From Fistularia commersonii (Eukaryota; Chordata; Actinopteri; Syngnathiformes; Fistulariidae), in contig JBBMNZ010000030.1 of NCBI GenBank assembly GCA_037954325.1, positions 12,462,501 to 12,526,500 on the forward strand: a stretch of DNA of 64,000 bases. Reading direction: 5' to 3'. Made by a program: the position numbers and the translations under genes. Positions 34,023 to 45,165 of the stretch are shown piece after piece. The notes under the pieces are model-generated. The model was given only the letters and a program-made list of their open reading frames with translations, had not been told where the DNA came from and searched no databases. The first letter of the stretch is position 1; the number at the start of each line of letters is the position of its first letter.

Positions 34023-36390
34023 ATGCTCCATTTGGTTTGCTGCTGCTGCTTCTCCAGTGAAGGCTCCAGCAACGAGGTAAAAGATTGTGCATTTCAAGTT
34101 TTCCAACTTTTCACTTCCTGTCGAATCCTCACAACTGAAAGCAGGTGAGTTTAACTAGGCAGTTAAACATCACTGCAATCAGAGGGCGGATTGCATGAGC
34201 AGACCTGAGAAGATCCTTGAAATAGTATTCAGAGTGAAGGAGGAGAGCCAGTAGGAAAGGAAAGATGGGGGAGATGGTGGTGAGAGCAGCCATTTTGTCT
34301 GGTTTGAAGACACTGAGAAGACTGGAGGCAGTGGAGTTGAAGATGAAGGGGATTACGAAGGAGTCCATCAGAGGGACAGCAGATGTTCTGGTGATAAAGT
34401 CGGACTGAGATGGTTTTGTCATGGACAGAGAAGGGATGGTGAAGATCTGGGTAGATCATACTATTGTGCACTCCTTACCTCACTTGTTACTAAGACACTT
34501 ATAGTTTTATCACTGTTTACTAAGACACTTTATAGTTTCACTGAGACACTTTATAGTTTATAGTTTATTTTTATTTCTAATTCTGCCTTTTCTTTTATTA
34601 TTTATTACTGTTATATTTTCTGTAACTCTGGCACAGCAATTTCCTTCGGGATTAATAAAGTTGTTCTTATTCTTATTCTTATTCTTATTCTTAGAAGGAT
34701 ACTAAGGTTGGAGATCAAGAGGAAGACAAGAGGAGGTTTATGGATGGAGGGAAAGAGGACAGGAAGTTAGTGGGTACGAGAGGAGAGTGATGCAGAGGAG
34801 AGGGATTGATGCAGGTGATTGGCTGTGGTGACTCCTGAAGGGAGTTACAGTGGAAGCAGAGAAAGGAGAAGCAGCGGCATAGCATCACTGCAACAACACT
34901 CATTGGATCTCAAATAGTTAGTTGTATGTCAACAATCTTGCCATGTACTTAAAAGAGTTGTAGCATTCATTAGAATGTCCTGATCCTGAAGGTGCTGCCT
35001 CTGATAGTTTAATGATATCCGATTAGTTTCTGCCTGTTTGATAAGTATTAGAGTTCCAAGTGATCCTGTTCCTTTGGCTACACTTATCGGGTCAGTGGTA
35101 CGGCACAGTGGTCGGCATTTCCGCCTCACTCTTTTTCTTTATCATAACTTATAGCACTAAATGTAATGTATATACTTAAAATATATGCTGTTATAACCCA
35201 GCCTGCCCACTTTGACTTTGTCTGTCTTTTAGAGGCAGTCTCTCCTGCTGTCCAGACCCTGTAGACTGAATGAGACCCAATCAGCCAGACTGACCCGGCC
35301 AGCCAGGCTAACCAGTTCCCAGAAAATCAAAAGTGGGACAAACAGTATGTTTTTTGGGGACCTTACCGATGAAGAAGCTCTGAAGTTAAGATTTAATGTG
35401 TTGTTAAGAACAAAAGAAATAAAAGTAAAATACCGTGTGGTAAGGACAGATACTTCTGCTGTGGTTCCTTCATCTTTCTAGCAGTCCTCTATAGATTATG
35501 GATTATAGATTGGCACATATCTTTTGGAGCCACTCATATCTGGAGCGGTGTCCAAACCTCTACATCGTTGTTGCAATTATCAGCTGACTCAAATCGTAGC
35601 TTGTACTTTTGTACTTTTAACTGTCAAAAGTGCATGTGATTTGCATTCTGCTAAATTCACTGTGCAATCCTGTGTGTTTGCAGGCAGGCTGGAGATGAGG
35701 CGGGTATGTGTGCCTGAGCTGGATCAGAAGTTTTCTGACCTGGCGGAGACCTTCAATATGCAGCAGGAGCACTATGAGTTGTTTGCCCATCACATCAGTA
35801 ACCTGGAACAGAGTTGCGGCTGTCATCATCACAATCAGTTAATAATATCTGAATGTTTGTTGAAGATCAGAGAGGAGTGCCGTAAGTGACTCATGCAGAT
35901 GTAGAAATGCAACTCATGGACATGCATTTCAGAGACATCCATTTCTCATTTCATTGTTGTATTTCTCTTTCAATCTCCTTCTTTCTCTTCTTCAGAGGAC
36001 AAGTACAAGATCTCACTTAAGATGAAGGGCTATGATTTCAGCGTCTCTATACTTCCTGTGGTCTCAGACAGTAAAAATGAGGGACCCTTGTCTCCAAGTC
36101 TGCGATTAGCTCAGGATGAACTGAGGTGCATATTTGAGAGCTCCAAAGTCATAATATCGAAAGGCACTGTACTACGAGAGCTGATTAACTGGCTGCTCCG
36201 AAGCAAGGACAAAATGGCTGAGCAAGTGAAGGCGGCTGCAGCGACTTACCAGGAGCAAGGACGACTCAATGAGAACCTAGAGGAGAACATGAGGAATGTG
36301 AGGAAGGCGAAGGAGTTGTCACTGGGATATAGACAGTCAGCTGAACTTGTCCTCACAGAGGCTGCAGGAATGGCAGGCGTGCGTCTGTAG
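34023..36390 (+). CDS. Uncharacterised coiled-coil protein gene
   Basis: The well-supported part is two exons: 35684-35881 (reading from ATG at 35695: MRRVCVPELDQKFSDLAETF...) with donor C|GTAAGT, and 35996-36390, joined in phase as EEC-Q-DKYKISLKMKGYDF, ending in a stop after AAGMAGVRL. This gives about 193 residues. The second half is strongly helical and charged (RSKDKMAEQVKAAAATYQEQ, NLEENMRNVRKAKEL), typical of a coiled coil. Two upstream exons are plausible and phase-compatible with each other: 34023-34076 (MLHLVCCCCFSSEGSSNE) and 35233-35439 (MFFGDLTDEEALKLRFNVLL; donor GTG|GTAAGG), but the latter ends in phase 0, which does not fit the 35684 acceptor. An exon is missing, an alternative donor is used, or they are separate. 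I do not recognise the family. An RTE/L2 nest lies in the first intron. Confidence 0.55.
34160..34870 (+). mobile_element. Degenerate RTE-type LINE fragment split by an L2-like tail
   Basis: 34165-34454 and 34695-34870 are the connection and 3' end of an RTE element (GAAGGATACTAAGGTTGGAG..., terminus GGTGACTCCTGAAGGGAG near 34826). They are interrupted by the L2-type LINE 3' end at 34455-34694. Confidence 0.65.
34455..34694 (+). mobile_element. L2/Maui-like LINE 3' end nested in RTE
   Basis: Same 3' end as 27890-28190: CTCTGGCACAGCAATTTCCTTCGG, ATTAATAAAGTTGTTCTTATTCTT and a (CTTATT)n tail. It is severely 5' truncated. Confidence 0.75.
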
Positions 36391-36655
36391 GTCACATCAC
36401 ACAGTTTAAATGAGATAATTAGACTGCAGCTCTCAAAAATACCTAAACAATCTTTGATAAACTATGACGGCATGCAAATGAATATTGTATATGTAATGAT
36501 TGCCCATGTGTAGGATTTGCACTGAACACTCGACTCTCTCAAACACAAGAATTACTAAGGGTATTGCTAAGGGAAGATCAGGACATACCACACAAGTATT
36601 TAATCTACCCTAAATGTAAAGGTATAAGTACCAGAAACTAAATCTGCTCTATATT

Positions 36656-36995
36656 GAGGCGGCATGGTGGTGCAGTGGTCAGTACTTCTGTCTCACAGCA
36701 AGAAGGTCCCTGGTTGGACTCCCACAGGGGGCCTTTATGTGTGAGTTTTCATTTCAACTCCATGTCTGCATGGGGTTCCTCAGGGTTCCTCCCATAGTCC
36801 AAAAACATGCAGGAGACCCCACATTGTCCAGACATGTGAATGAGAGGGTGAATGCTTGTATATCTCTGTGGCCTTGACTGGTCCAGGGTCAACCCCACCG
36901 CTAGCCCAATTACATCTGGGATAAACTCTAGAACCCCCTCCCATGTGACCCTGCATGTAGGACAGGCATTATAGGTAACGAATAAATCAATGATT
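36656..36995 (+). repeat. tRNA-derived SINE-like repeat
   Basis: Starts GGCGGCATGGTGGTGCAGTGG, with an A-box-like TGGTGCAGTGGTC, then GGTCCCTGGTTGGACTCCC as B-box-like sequence about 45 bases on. A conserved body follows (GTCCAAAAACATGCAGG, TGACCCTGCATGTAGGACAGG) and an A/TGAATGA-like tail. A 35-bp scrap of the same start is at 35098-35130 and a truncated copy at 13885. Confidence 0.65.
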
Positions 36996-37000
36996 GAGTG

Positions 37001-37695
37001 TGTCACGAAGTGCTGGGGCGGACTCGAGCAGGGAACCACACTTCAGGGCAGAGATGGGTGGAAAGCGCTTTTATTTGGTTGAAGTTGCAGACTGGACAGG
37101 TTGCAGACTGGACTGCAGAGGCTGGGCCTCACCAGTACGGGTTACAGACGGGACGGGTTGCAGACTGGACAGTACGAGGTGCAGACTGGACGAGATGCAG
37201 ACAGAACGGGTTGCAGACAGAACTGCAGAGGCTGGGCCTCACCGGTACGGGTTACAGACGGGACGAGTTGCAGACTGGACAGTACGAGGTGCAGACTGGA
37301 CGAGATGCAGACAGAACGGCAGAGGCTGGGCCTCAACAGTACGGGTTGCGGGAGGGAACAGAGGTCACGCCGGCCGACTGGGCCCGGCCGTGACTTGGGA
37401 AGGGAACAGAGGTAACGCCGGCCGACTGGGCCCGGCTGTGACTCGGGAAGGGAACAGAGGTCACGCCGGCCGACTGGGCCCGGCCGTGACTCGGGAAGGG
37501 AACAGAGGTCACACCTGGGGTCCGGTGCTAGCAGGGATGAGGTCCGGGTCGTGGCAGGGCCCCACAGTAGTCCGTGAGGACCACAATCCCCCGGCGCCAG
37601 GCAGAGAGCGCCGCTGCCCTTTATAGGGATCTTGATTAGCGGCATCTGCTGCAGCTGGCGCAGATTACAATGGGGATCAGCTGTGAACCCTGACA
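37001..37695. mobile_element. Solo-LTR-like element carrying minisatellites
   Basis: The element begins TGTCACGAAG and ends AACCCTGACA, so its ends form TGTCA...TGACA, and both sides carry GAGTG (36996-37000 and 37696-37700), a 5-bp target duplication typical of LTR retrotransposons. Inside are two minisatellites. From 37075 to 37350 repeats are built from GTTGCAGACTGGAC, AGTACGAGGTGCAGACTGG and GAGATGCAGACAGAACGG. From 37345 to 37515 about four copies of a 48-49 bp unit (GGGAACAGAGGTCACGCCGG ... CCGTGACTCGGGA) occur. No coding sequence. Strand is unknown. Confidence 0.6.
37075..37515. repeat. Two adjacent minisatellites
   Basis: A compound array of about 18-20 and 36-bp sub-units (with a roughly 110-bp higher-order period between 37120 and 37330), followed by about four copies of a GC-rich 48-49 bp unit. 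Reading frames through it are repetitive and not genes. Confidence 0.85.
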
Positions 37696-38138
37696 GAGTG
37701 AGTCGATGAATTATTTGTGTTTGCGCAGACTTTCATCTTGATGGATGCATGTGATTTGAGTGGCTAACGCTAGGAGGCACCACATCCTCACCTATACTCT
37801 GACCAACAGATTCTTACTAAAGGAAGACATGATGTCTCGATATAAATGCTTTTCCATATAATTATTTCTCTCCGGTGTGAGATTGCCTTAAAATATCTTC
37901 CCATTCTTAGGCACACAGATTACAATTATATATGAGAACACTGGCTGTGAATATGCATGTCATCAGTAAGAAGTCAACTCATTTTCCAAGGAGGTCAATG
38001 GTATTTATTAAATGAGTAATGAGTAAATGAGCTGCGATTTATGTGTAAGCAATCAATCACAATCACAAAGTCGTGTCCTGTACAGATGATTAATTTCAGA
38101 AAAAAACATTGTCGCAAAGATCAGGTGGCCTTGCATTA

Positions 38139-39541
38139 TTAACTCAAAGTACTGCGACTGCGCTTCTTTGCTTAGGCAGGTTTGGAGTTGGAGGGGGATC
38201 CTTAACACTAGCTGTCCCGGAAATTTCTGCTTCTCCTGCAGACACCCTCCCCTTCCAAGAAGTGTTCATGTTGTCACCTGGTCATTGGGATCGCAAATTC
38301 GATCAGGACCTTTCAACCCCTCCCCGGTTGAAAGAGAAAAACGGGTAAAAGTAATGAGAAAGCAAACAAAGGACGTGAGTGAATAAGAAACACATTTACA
38401 TTGTAATGAAAACTTTTCCAAATAAATTGCATTGAAAACAAATTGTGAGCATATTCCACACTTCTTTCGTTTTTAGCAATTTTTTACACACAAATGGAGA
38501 TCCTTTGCTACATTTCCTACCGGTGCACTTGTGGCAAATGCCACATTTTTGTGGTTTTTTGATTTCTGTCGCAACTCCGATGCACTCGGCATGTTGTCGT
38601 TTTACCTTCAGAAACCCTTTTCATTTCACATTGTGCCTACTTTCTCTGTTTTTCCTGTTCAATAACCTGTATGTGTCTATTTCTCAGTTGACTTGTTCGA
38701 CCCTGTACATTTCTTACACAGTGCATGTGCATTTACAGCAGCCATGTCCAGAAGTCCAGAATATTGTAGAATACTGCAATGGGCCATCTCCGTGTTCTGG
38801 TGCGCACTGTGTAAGCCCGCAGTTTCTGTATGCATCATTAACATATGTTTGGGAGATGAGTGAGTGAAATACATGCAGCATTAACATATGTTTGGAAAGT
38901 GTAAGGTAGTGGCTCATTAAGGATCCCCTCTAACTCCAAACCTGCCTGCGCAAAAAAGCGCAGTCGCAGGACTGCGAGTGTTAATGAGCCACTAACTTAC
39001 ACCTCCAAAACATATGTTAATGCTGCATGCATTCCACTCAGTCACCTCCCAAACATATGTTGATGCTGCATGCAGTCCCCATTTTAAAAAACACACACGT
39101 CCTCAAGTCGCTACGTGAAATGAAAAGGGCTTCTGAAGGAAAAACGACAACATGCCAAGTGTGTCGGAGTTGCAACAGAAATCGTAGTACAGAGAAATGT
39201 GCCATTTGCAACAAGTGCACCTGTAGGAAATGTAGAAAAGGATCTCCATTTGTGTGTAAAAAATGCAAAAAAAAAAAAAAGTTGTGGAATAAGCTCACAA
39301 TTTGTTTTCAGGGCAATTTATTTGGAATAGTTTTCATTACGAAATAAATGATTTTCTTATTCATTCAAGTCCTTTGTTTGCTCTCTGATTACTTTTACCC
39401 TTTTTTCTCTTTCGACCAGAGAGGGGGGGCAGGTACTGATCGAATTTGCAACGGCAACGACCAGGTGATAACATTATCACTTCTTGGAAGGGGAGGGGGG
39501 TCTGCAGGAGAAGCGGAAATTTCCAGGACTTCGAGTGTTAT
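38139..39541. mobile_element. Palindromic (fold-back) piggyBac-type element
   Basis: TTAA targets flank the pieces: 38139, 38202, 38917, 38991, and TTAT at 39538. The left end CACTAGCTGTCCCGGAAATTTC (from 38206) is the inverted copy of the right end GGAAATTTCCAGGACTTCGAGTG (to 39537). Both arms hold the C-terminal cysteine-rich part of a piggyBac transposase: plus strand 39118-39290 (TTTCQVCRSC, STEKCAICNKCTCRKC) and minus strand about 38640-38470. So two partial copies lie head to head. The centre (38921-38990) and left flank (38143-38201) hold inverted copies of one 59-70 bp TTAA-bounded module (GACTGCGCTT...GCAGGTTTGGAGTT). No complete transposase remains. Confidence 0.75.
39027..39347 (+). 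pseudogene. piggyBac transposase C-terminal remnant
   Basis: Frame with REMKRASEGKTTTCQVCRSC, CNRNRSTEKCAIC and CTCRKCRKGSPFVCKKCK. The spacing of Cys pairs matches the C-terminal cysteine-rich domain of piggyBac transposases, which binds the element ends. The catalytic DDE part is absent. Confidence 0.7.
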
Positions 39542-39849
39542 TGCACCGATGCTTCAGGCTTTAAAATTTACAAGTTCATTTGGGATGGTTGTTCAAGATG
39601 TCATGGCTAACGTGGCACCAGGAAGTAATTTGTCTTTAACAGCAATCCCAATCAATAACTAATCGAAATGAAACGCATCGACAAACTATATTTCGGACAT
39701 AGTCTTTGTGGATTTGTTTATATCATCCAAGTCGTGCTTGCATAAATTTCAAACACAACAGTCGGCGTTCATGATTCGATTCTCTTTAGAAAAACTCATC
39801 GAATGCAAGTTAACTCAAGTGTTCTTCTTCAAACGGGTTTCCCATTGAC

Positions 39850-40234
39850 ATAGACCCATCAGTGACGTTCGTGATCGATTCAGAGTGATTGACAGATCAC
39901 TGCTGTCAAACAGCGCTGCGTGACGCTCACAACCTACCATGATCACGGAAATTATGAAGCGGCGGCCTTATCTCAACTGTGATTGGATAAGTGGGTTTAA
40001 GGTAGGAGACAGTTTCATCGAACGCTTCTCTGATTGGCTCAGGGCTGTGTCTGTCACCCGAGTGCCGAACCCTCTCACTTAAAGGTAGTTTGAGTGGAGA
40101 AAGTCTAATGAAGATGGAAGCGGCTGATATTGAATTATTGAGAATATTCCTAAAGTAGAAAAGTGATAACTGTGATCCAGCTCGATGGGACGACGTTGGA
40201 CAGTGAACGCGGGATACCGACAGATAGCATGACA
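39850..40234 (+). promoter_or_regulatory. hycc1: hycc1 promoter and non-coding exon 1
   Basis: CpG-containing DNA with two CCAAT-type boxes in reverse (GATTGG at about 39981 and 40032), then a G/A-rich leader and a strong donor A|GTGAGT at 40234/40235. No ATG-led frame of note lies before the donor. The first coding exon (48095) follows an acceptor at 48063, so this is the likely leader exon, placing an 8 kb first intron between. Inferred; no transcript data. Confidence 0.45.
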
Positions 40235-41526
40235 GTGAGTAAACCGCAACTCGAATAGTTTACCGACTGTCCGCGATTTAGCAGAATTAGCTAACTAGCC
40301 TATCTTTAAGTAACAGTAATGACAGCTCGAAGTCCGGGGGCACGGCGACTGCTTTCCCGGCGGCGGGCTTTCAGGTCGCGTCGCTAGCAAACCCCGCCGG
40401 ATTACCCTGCACACGGCGGAACTGCTGGAGTTCCATTTCGCCCGAGTGGAAGCCGCCCGACCGTCAAGCGGGGTCGCAGTATGATGAAGCAGCTGGTGAC
40501 CAAGTTCAGGAAGCTTCATGTCATCTGAGATGCCCCAAGTCAAGGTCCAAAGATGGGGGGCAGCTGACTGACACACTGTATGTCAAAGCTCACCGCGCGA
40601 GTGCGTGTGTACGCGTAACAGCACTGCAACTCGGAATAAACCGTGACAAAAGTAATCATTCACGTTCCTAGTCACTGTCATGTGCTGGAGGTTTCCTGCA
40701 CACCACGGACTGTCTTCAGGGTTTCATATTTGAGAGGAACTTAAGGAGACCAGTTCTACTGTCAGTACATGTGTGGACGCACAGGACAAGCCAGCAGCAG
40801 GAAACAGAGATAAAAAACACCCAGGAACTCTGTCATATTTATTTAGCAAAGTCTATTCGATCTAACGCTCTTCATCTGAGGTATTCATGGCTCATTGCCA
40901 ACAAAGTCCTTTGTCAGTCATTGAGATATTAGTCTGTAACACACACACGCTCACAGGCCTGCTAATGTTTTCCATTTATGACTCCTGGTGTTACAGGCCT
41001 CCCAATGGTTTTTGACAGCAGGGCCTGTTGACCATACTCAAAGCACATTAACACGCACGTGCTACTGGTTTTATGGTTCTTCTAACTACATAAAGGTTCT
41101 TGAAAGTGGTCATCATCTACGTCAATGTAACTTTAAGAAAATGCATCAGGAAACTATCCTTGCAGTGAGATATACAGAATGGTTAAGGGAATGTAAAACC
41201 AAGCACTGGAATTGTTAAACTAGTCTTGTTAATCATTAGTCTTTTCTGACCCACTTGCTGTTGAAAGAAGGGAAATTGGACTTGATGAAAAAGGGGAGTC
41301 TTAAATGATCCCGCGCTGGGAAATTCTTGTTTTCTTTGAGGATGCTTGTTGCAGTTTACAAGATTCACATCCACCATAGCGGCGATTGAGAAGTATAGGC
41401 TGCTATAAGAGGCTTCCTCCCTGTCAGATGTCTATCCATCCCCCTCAGCACCAGGAACCATTCATACAGACAACAGACTCTTATTTTGGAAGCTGCACAG
41501 CTACAAGTAGACCTCCTATACCTACA

Positions 41527-42370
41527 GAAAATCAGAATGAGAATGAGAACAACTTTATTCATCCCGGAGGAAATTGTTGTGCCAGAGTTTCAAGCAAAAA
41601 CATAACAGTAATAGATAATAGTAGGAAGGCGGAAGAATAAGAAATACAATGAAATATAAATTGTCTTAACTGTTAACTACAAAGATTTGAAGATTCCCTG
41701 CGCCTGAGGGAAGAGGAATTAAAAAGTCTGATAGCCTCAGGTAGGAAAGACCTCCTGTGGCGTTCAGTGGAGCTCCTTGGTGGTATCAGTCTACGACTGA
41801 AAGAGCTCTGACAGGACGTCAATGTGGCATGCAGGGGGTGATGGACGTTGTCCATGATGCTGAGGAGCTTCCTCAGCATCCTCCTCTCTGACACCTGCAC
41901 AACAGACTGCAGCTCCACTCCCAGGACAGATCCAGCTCTCCTGATGAGCTTGTTGAGTCTGTTGGTGTCAGCTGTGTTGATCCTGCTGCCCCACCACACA
42001 ACAGGATAGAAGATGACGCTGGACACCACCGAGTGGTAAAACATCTGCAGCATGGTCCCGCAGACGTTGAAAGATCTGAGCCTCCTGAGGAAGAACAGGT
42101 GGCTCTGACCCTTCTTGATGATGGCATTGGTGTTCAAGGTCCAGTCCAGTTTATTGTCCAAGTGGACACCCAGGTATTTGTAGGTGTCCACAATGTCCAC
42201 TTCTGTACCCCTGATGGTGACCGGATTCAGGTGGGTCCTTTGTTTCCTGAAATCCACCACTAGCTCCTTTGTCTTAGACACATTGAGCTGCAGGTGGTTC
42301 AGTCCACACCACTTCACAAACCTGTCCACCACGCTCCTGTACTCCTCAGAGCCCCTTCATCATCCAAGCT
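41527..42370 (-). mobile_element. L2/Maui-like LINE, 3' part with reverse-transcriptase C-terminus
   Basis: Minus-strand frame 42332-41673 (219 codons, ending in the natural stop region) starts within the RT: WCGLNHLQLNVSKTKELVVDF, VDTYKYLGVHLDNKLDW, KGQSHLFFLRRLRSFNVC, VVWWGSRI and the C-terminal ERHRRSFLPEAIRLFNSS. The 3' end is the same GAACAACTTTATTCATCCC/CAGAGTTTC terminus as the two tails at 27890 and 34455. The element is 5' truncated near 42370. With an intact 219-codon frame it is the youngest-looking of the three. Confidence 0.8.
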
Positions 42371-44419
42371 ACAAGTAATCTGCTATTGACCAAGACTGTG
42401 AGAGGGAAAGTAATATGACAGGGTTTACTCTCAGTCTGAGACATTGGAAATAGGAAGGACTGATAAAAATTCTTGAGCATACAAATGGAATTGTGACCTG
42501 CTTTTATCCCAACTCCTTGGTCAGGTTATTAGCCTTGGGCATTGTGGAATCCCTGTCTTTCGTGACCACAGTTATGCAGTAATGCATAACCCTTTTTAAT
42601 ATTCCTTGTTCTTACTTAAGATAGTTCTCAGAGAAATTGATTTCTGACATTTACCGCTTTACTTTTGTGACACTGGTCAGTCTGACTCCATGGTCATTAT
42701 GGTTTAGAAGAAGTAGCTAGCACGAACAATTTAGTAGCTTCTCATTTTCCTGTTGTATATGCAATTCACAGCCCTCATAGTTCTTTGGTTTTGTATAGAG
42801 CTAAGCTATACTGGTGTCTGGATTATCATTAACTGGTATCTGTTTTAGTTTGTATCTTGCACCGCAGGAAAAAGCAGCTTGGCCTGCTTTGCTGCACTAA
42901 AAGCCACCCACTTCATTTTTTCCTCAATTATCCTTCTTTGCTCCTTTTGAAGCTTTCATTGTTATTGCCCCACTCTTTTCCTGAAAAAGGAGATTTCCAC
43001 AGTATATGTGTAACAGGAAATTGAGTAATTAACTGGTAGGGTTTTGCACGAGTGGCGAGGTCTTCCCCTGTTCAGTCTTCTTCTTTGTGCTGCAAGCTTT
43101 TTCTGATGAGAGGTTGAACTTCAGTGTACAGTGGGAATGGCTCCTAACGTATTTGTATGCATTTATTTGTGTATTTAAGAATTGTGGTGACATTTTTATG
43201 GCATTTTGAATACTGTATTAACCCCTTGCGGAAATCTTATTTCATTATCTATTTCTCATCCTACACATGTGGAGCATCTCCAGAGGTTCAGGTGTCTTGC
43301 TCAACAACACTTTAACAGGTAAGGAGGTGCTTGGGAATTCAAGAACTTTCAGTTCGTCTGCTCAGGTTTATTGTTGGTATTGTCTGAACAAGCATAGTCA
43401 GAAAACAAGCTTGAAGAGACTTTGAGGTCTTTGATTTGGGTTAAAAAAAAGTTAATGAGCCCCCTTTGTTCCTACGAGCCCTGAATGGGCATGTAACTCA
43501 GAATGTTGGTCAAGCGGTGGTTGGAACTTCACAGGGAAAGAGCTGTCAACCGTTGTTAGCTAACAGGAACAGGTTTTGCCAAACACTGAATAAACTCACA
43601 CATGCACAGAAAAGGACTTGTGGAATGTGTCACACATTCTTTTCACTTATTGCCAGATTGTTGCTTCAATCAAAATTTCACAGTAGCTTAGGAATAAGAC
43701 CACAGCTCTGCTATTTCATACCACTGTAAGACTGTAAACGTGTGCGTGCGTGTGCATGCGTGTGCGTGCGTGTGTGTCAGGGAGGTTGTTAGGGGCATCA
43801 GATAAGGACTCTTAATGTATTCTTTCATTGATCCTACTTTTTCCCCTCCAAGTGAACCATCCTTTGGGCTGACATACATTCCTTTTACTCCCTACAGCTT
43901 TATAAACCCTGTTATCCTGCCTCTTAGCTCCAATTGAGTGTTCTTGCACCACCCATCCAGTTCTGCTACTTACTTGTGATGTTTCTTATAGGCTTTAAGC
44001 CTTTGTTTGTGTCTGTAATTGTCCTGCAGGAGCCACACACTTGAAGCTCATGATTGCTCATGTGGTAGGTGAAGTGTTCTCACCATCTTACATTGCTTTC
44101 CGAATTAAGAGCTACACTTTTGTTTGCACCTACTTTCAGAGGCTGCTTTAAAAAGTGACGCACTGTGCCCCCCCCTCCCCGTTTTCAGCTTTATTTTGTG
44201 AAAACGATTAACTTCTCTGATCTGTGAAACGTATTCAAGTCCAGTTGCCATGACAAGAAGATTCCAACAAGAATTCAGTGCAGCATTGACTTGTGGATGC
44301 AGTATGTCAGAATTATTTTGGGGTTTCTTCAATAGCAGTAATAAATTGGGTGGACCAGTTAAATGTCCATGATGGGTTTGGATGCTGCTGTTTGTTACAT
44401 TTACACAGGTTGTGGAAGG

Positions 44420-44790
44420 TTTTCCAAATCCATCCATCGTCTGCTGCTTATCCTGCACTCAGGTTCACGAGGGATGCTGGAGCCTATACAAGCTGTCCCC
44501 GGGCAAGAGGCGGGGTTCACACTGGACTGATTGCCGGTCACGTACACGGCCAAATATTAGAGACATACAACCATTCACCCTCTCATTCACATGTTTGGGG
44601 AGTTTAGGATCACTAGTTGCGCTACTGCATGACTTTGGGACGTTGGATGAAACTGCAGAACCTGGAGGTAATCACACTGGGATAATATCCAAAGCCCCAT
44701 CCCAACACATATTTTACATGGAATTGAGCCAAGAAACACCTTGCTATAAGGCAGACATATCAACCACTGACGTGCTAACCCAAAGTTCAA
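44420..44790 (+). repeat. Dispersed fish repeat fragment
   Basis: CCATCCATCGTCTGCTGCTTATCCTG, then GCTGGAGCCTATACAAGCTGTC, GGGCAAGAGGCGGGGTTCACACTGGACTG and ACAACCATTCACCCTCTCATTCACAT occur in the order of a repeat that I recall as very common in teleost genomes. It is non-coding and moderately diverged. The family name is not known to me. Confidence 0.55.
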
Positions 44791-44874
44791 AAAATGTCGC
44801 ATTTAAGTAGCCTCTTTAAAAATGGACATGCAAATCATCCAGCCTTGGACTTTATCTTGGTTCTCAGAGAATAA

Positions 44875-45165
44875 TAATTAATAGTAATAATTTATCCTTA
44901 TTAATCCCTGTGGGAAATTCATTCTCTGCAATTTCTAAATAACATTTTGGTTTTTAGCTGAACTATCTTGATGTGTAGTATTTAGAATCAGAAACTCTTT
45001 ATTTGCGAAATATTTTTCACATGCAAGGAATTTGCTTTGGTGTTGCAAATATAGAACAGTAGTAAAAAAAAAGATCAAGTTGAAAAAACACTAGAATAAA
45101 AAAAAAAAATCAAAAAAGTGGGTGACACAAAAGAGCAAGCAGTGCAATATTAGCTGTAGTTCATA
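44875..45165. repeat. Two LINE 3'-end-like scraps
   Basis: TTATTAATCCCTGTGGGAAATTCATTCTCTGCA (44896) and AATCAGAAACTCTTTATTTGCGAAA...CAAGGAATTTGCTTTGGTG (44988) look like inverted 3' ends of fish LINEs, followed by A-rich sequence. Too short to classify. Confidence 0.4.

Noticed and set aside
36994..37645. Open frames of 100-210 codons on both strands through the GC-rich repeats
   Set aside because: They arise from a minisatellite whose unit length preserves the frame; both strands are open equally and there is no recognisable domain.
40121..40576. Short open frames in the GC-rich DNA around the hycc1 leader exon as an independent gene
   Set aside because: No signal of coding beyond the leader; better explained as promoter and 5' UTR of hycc1.
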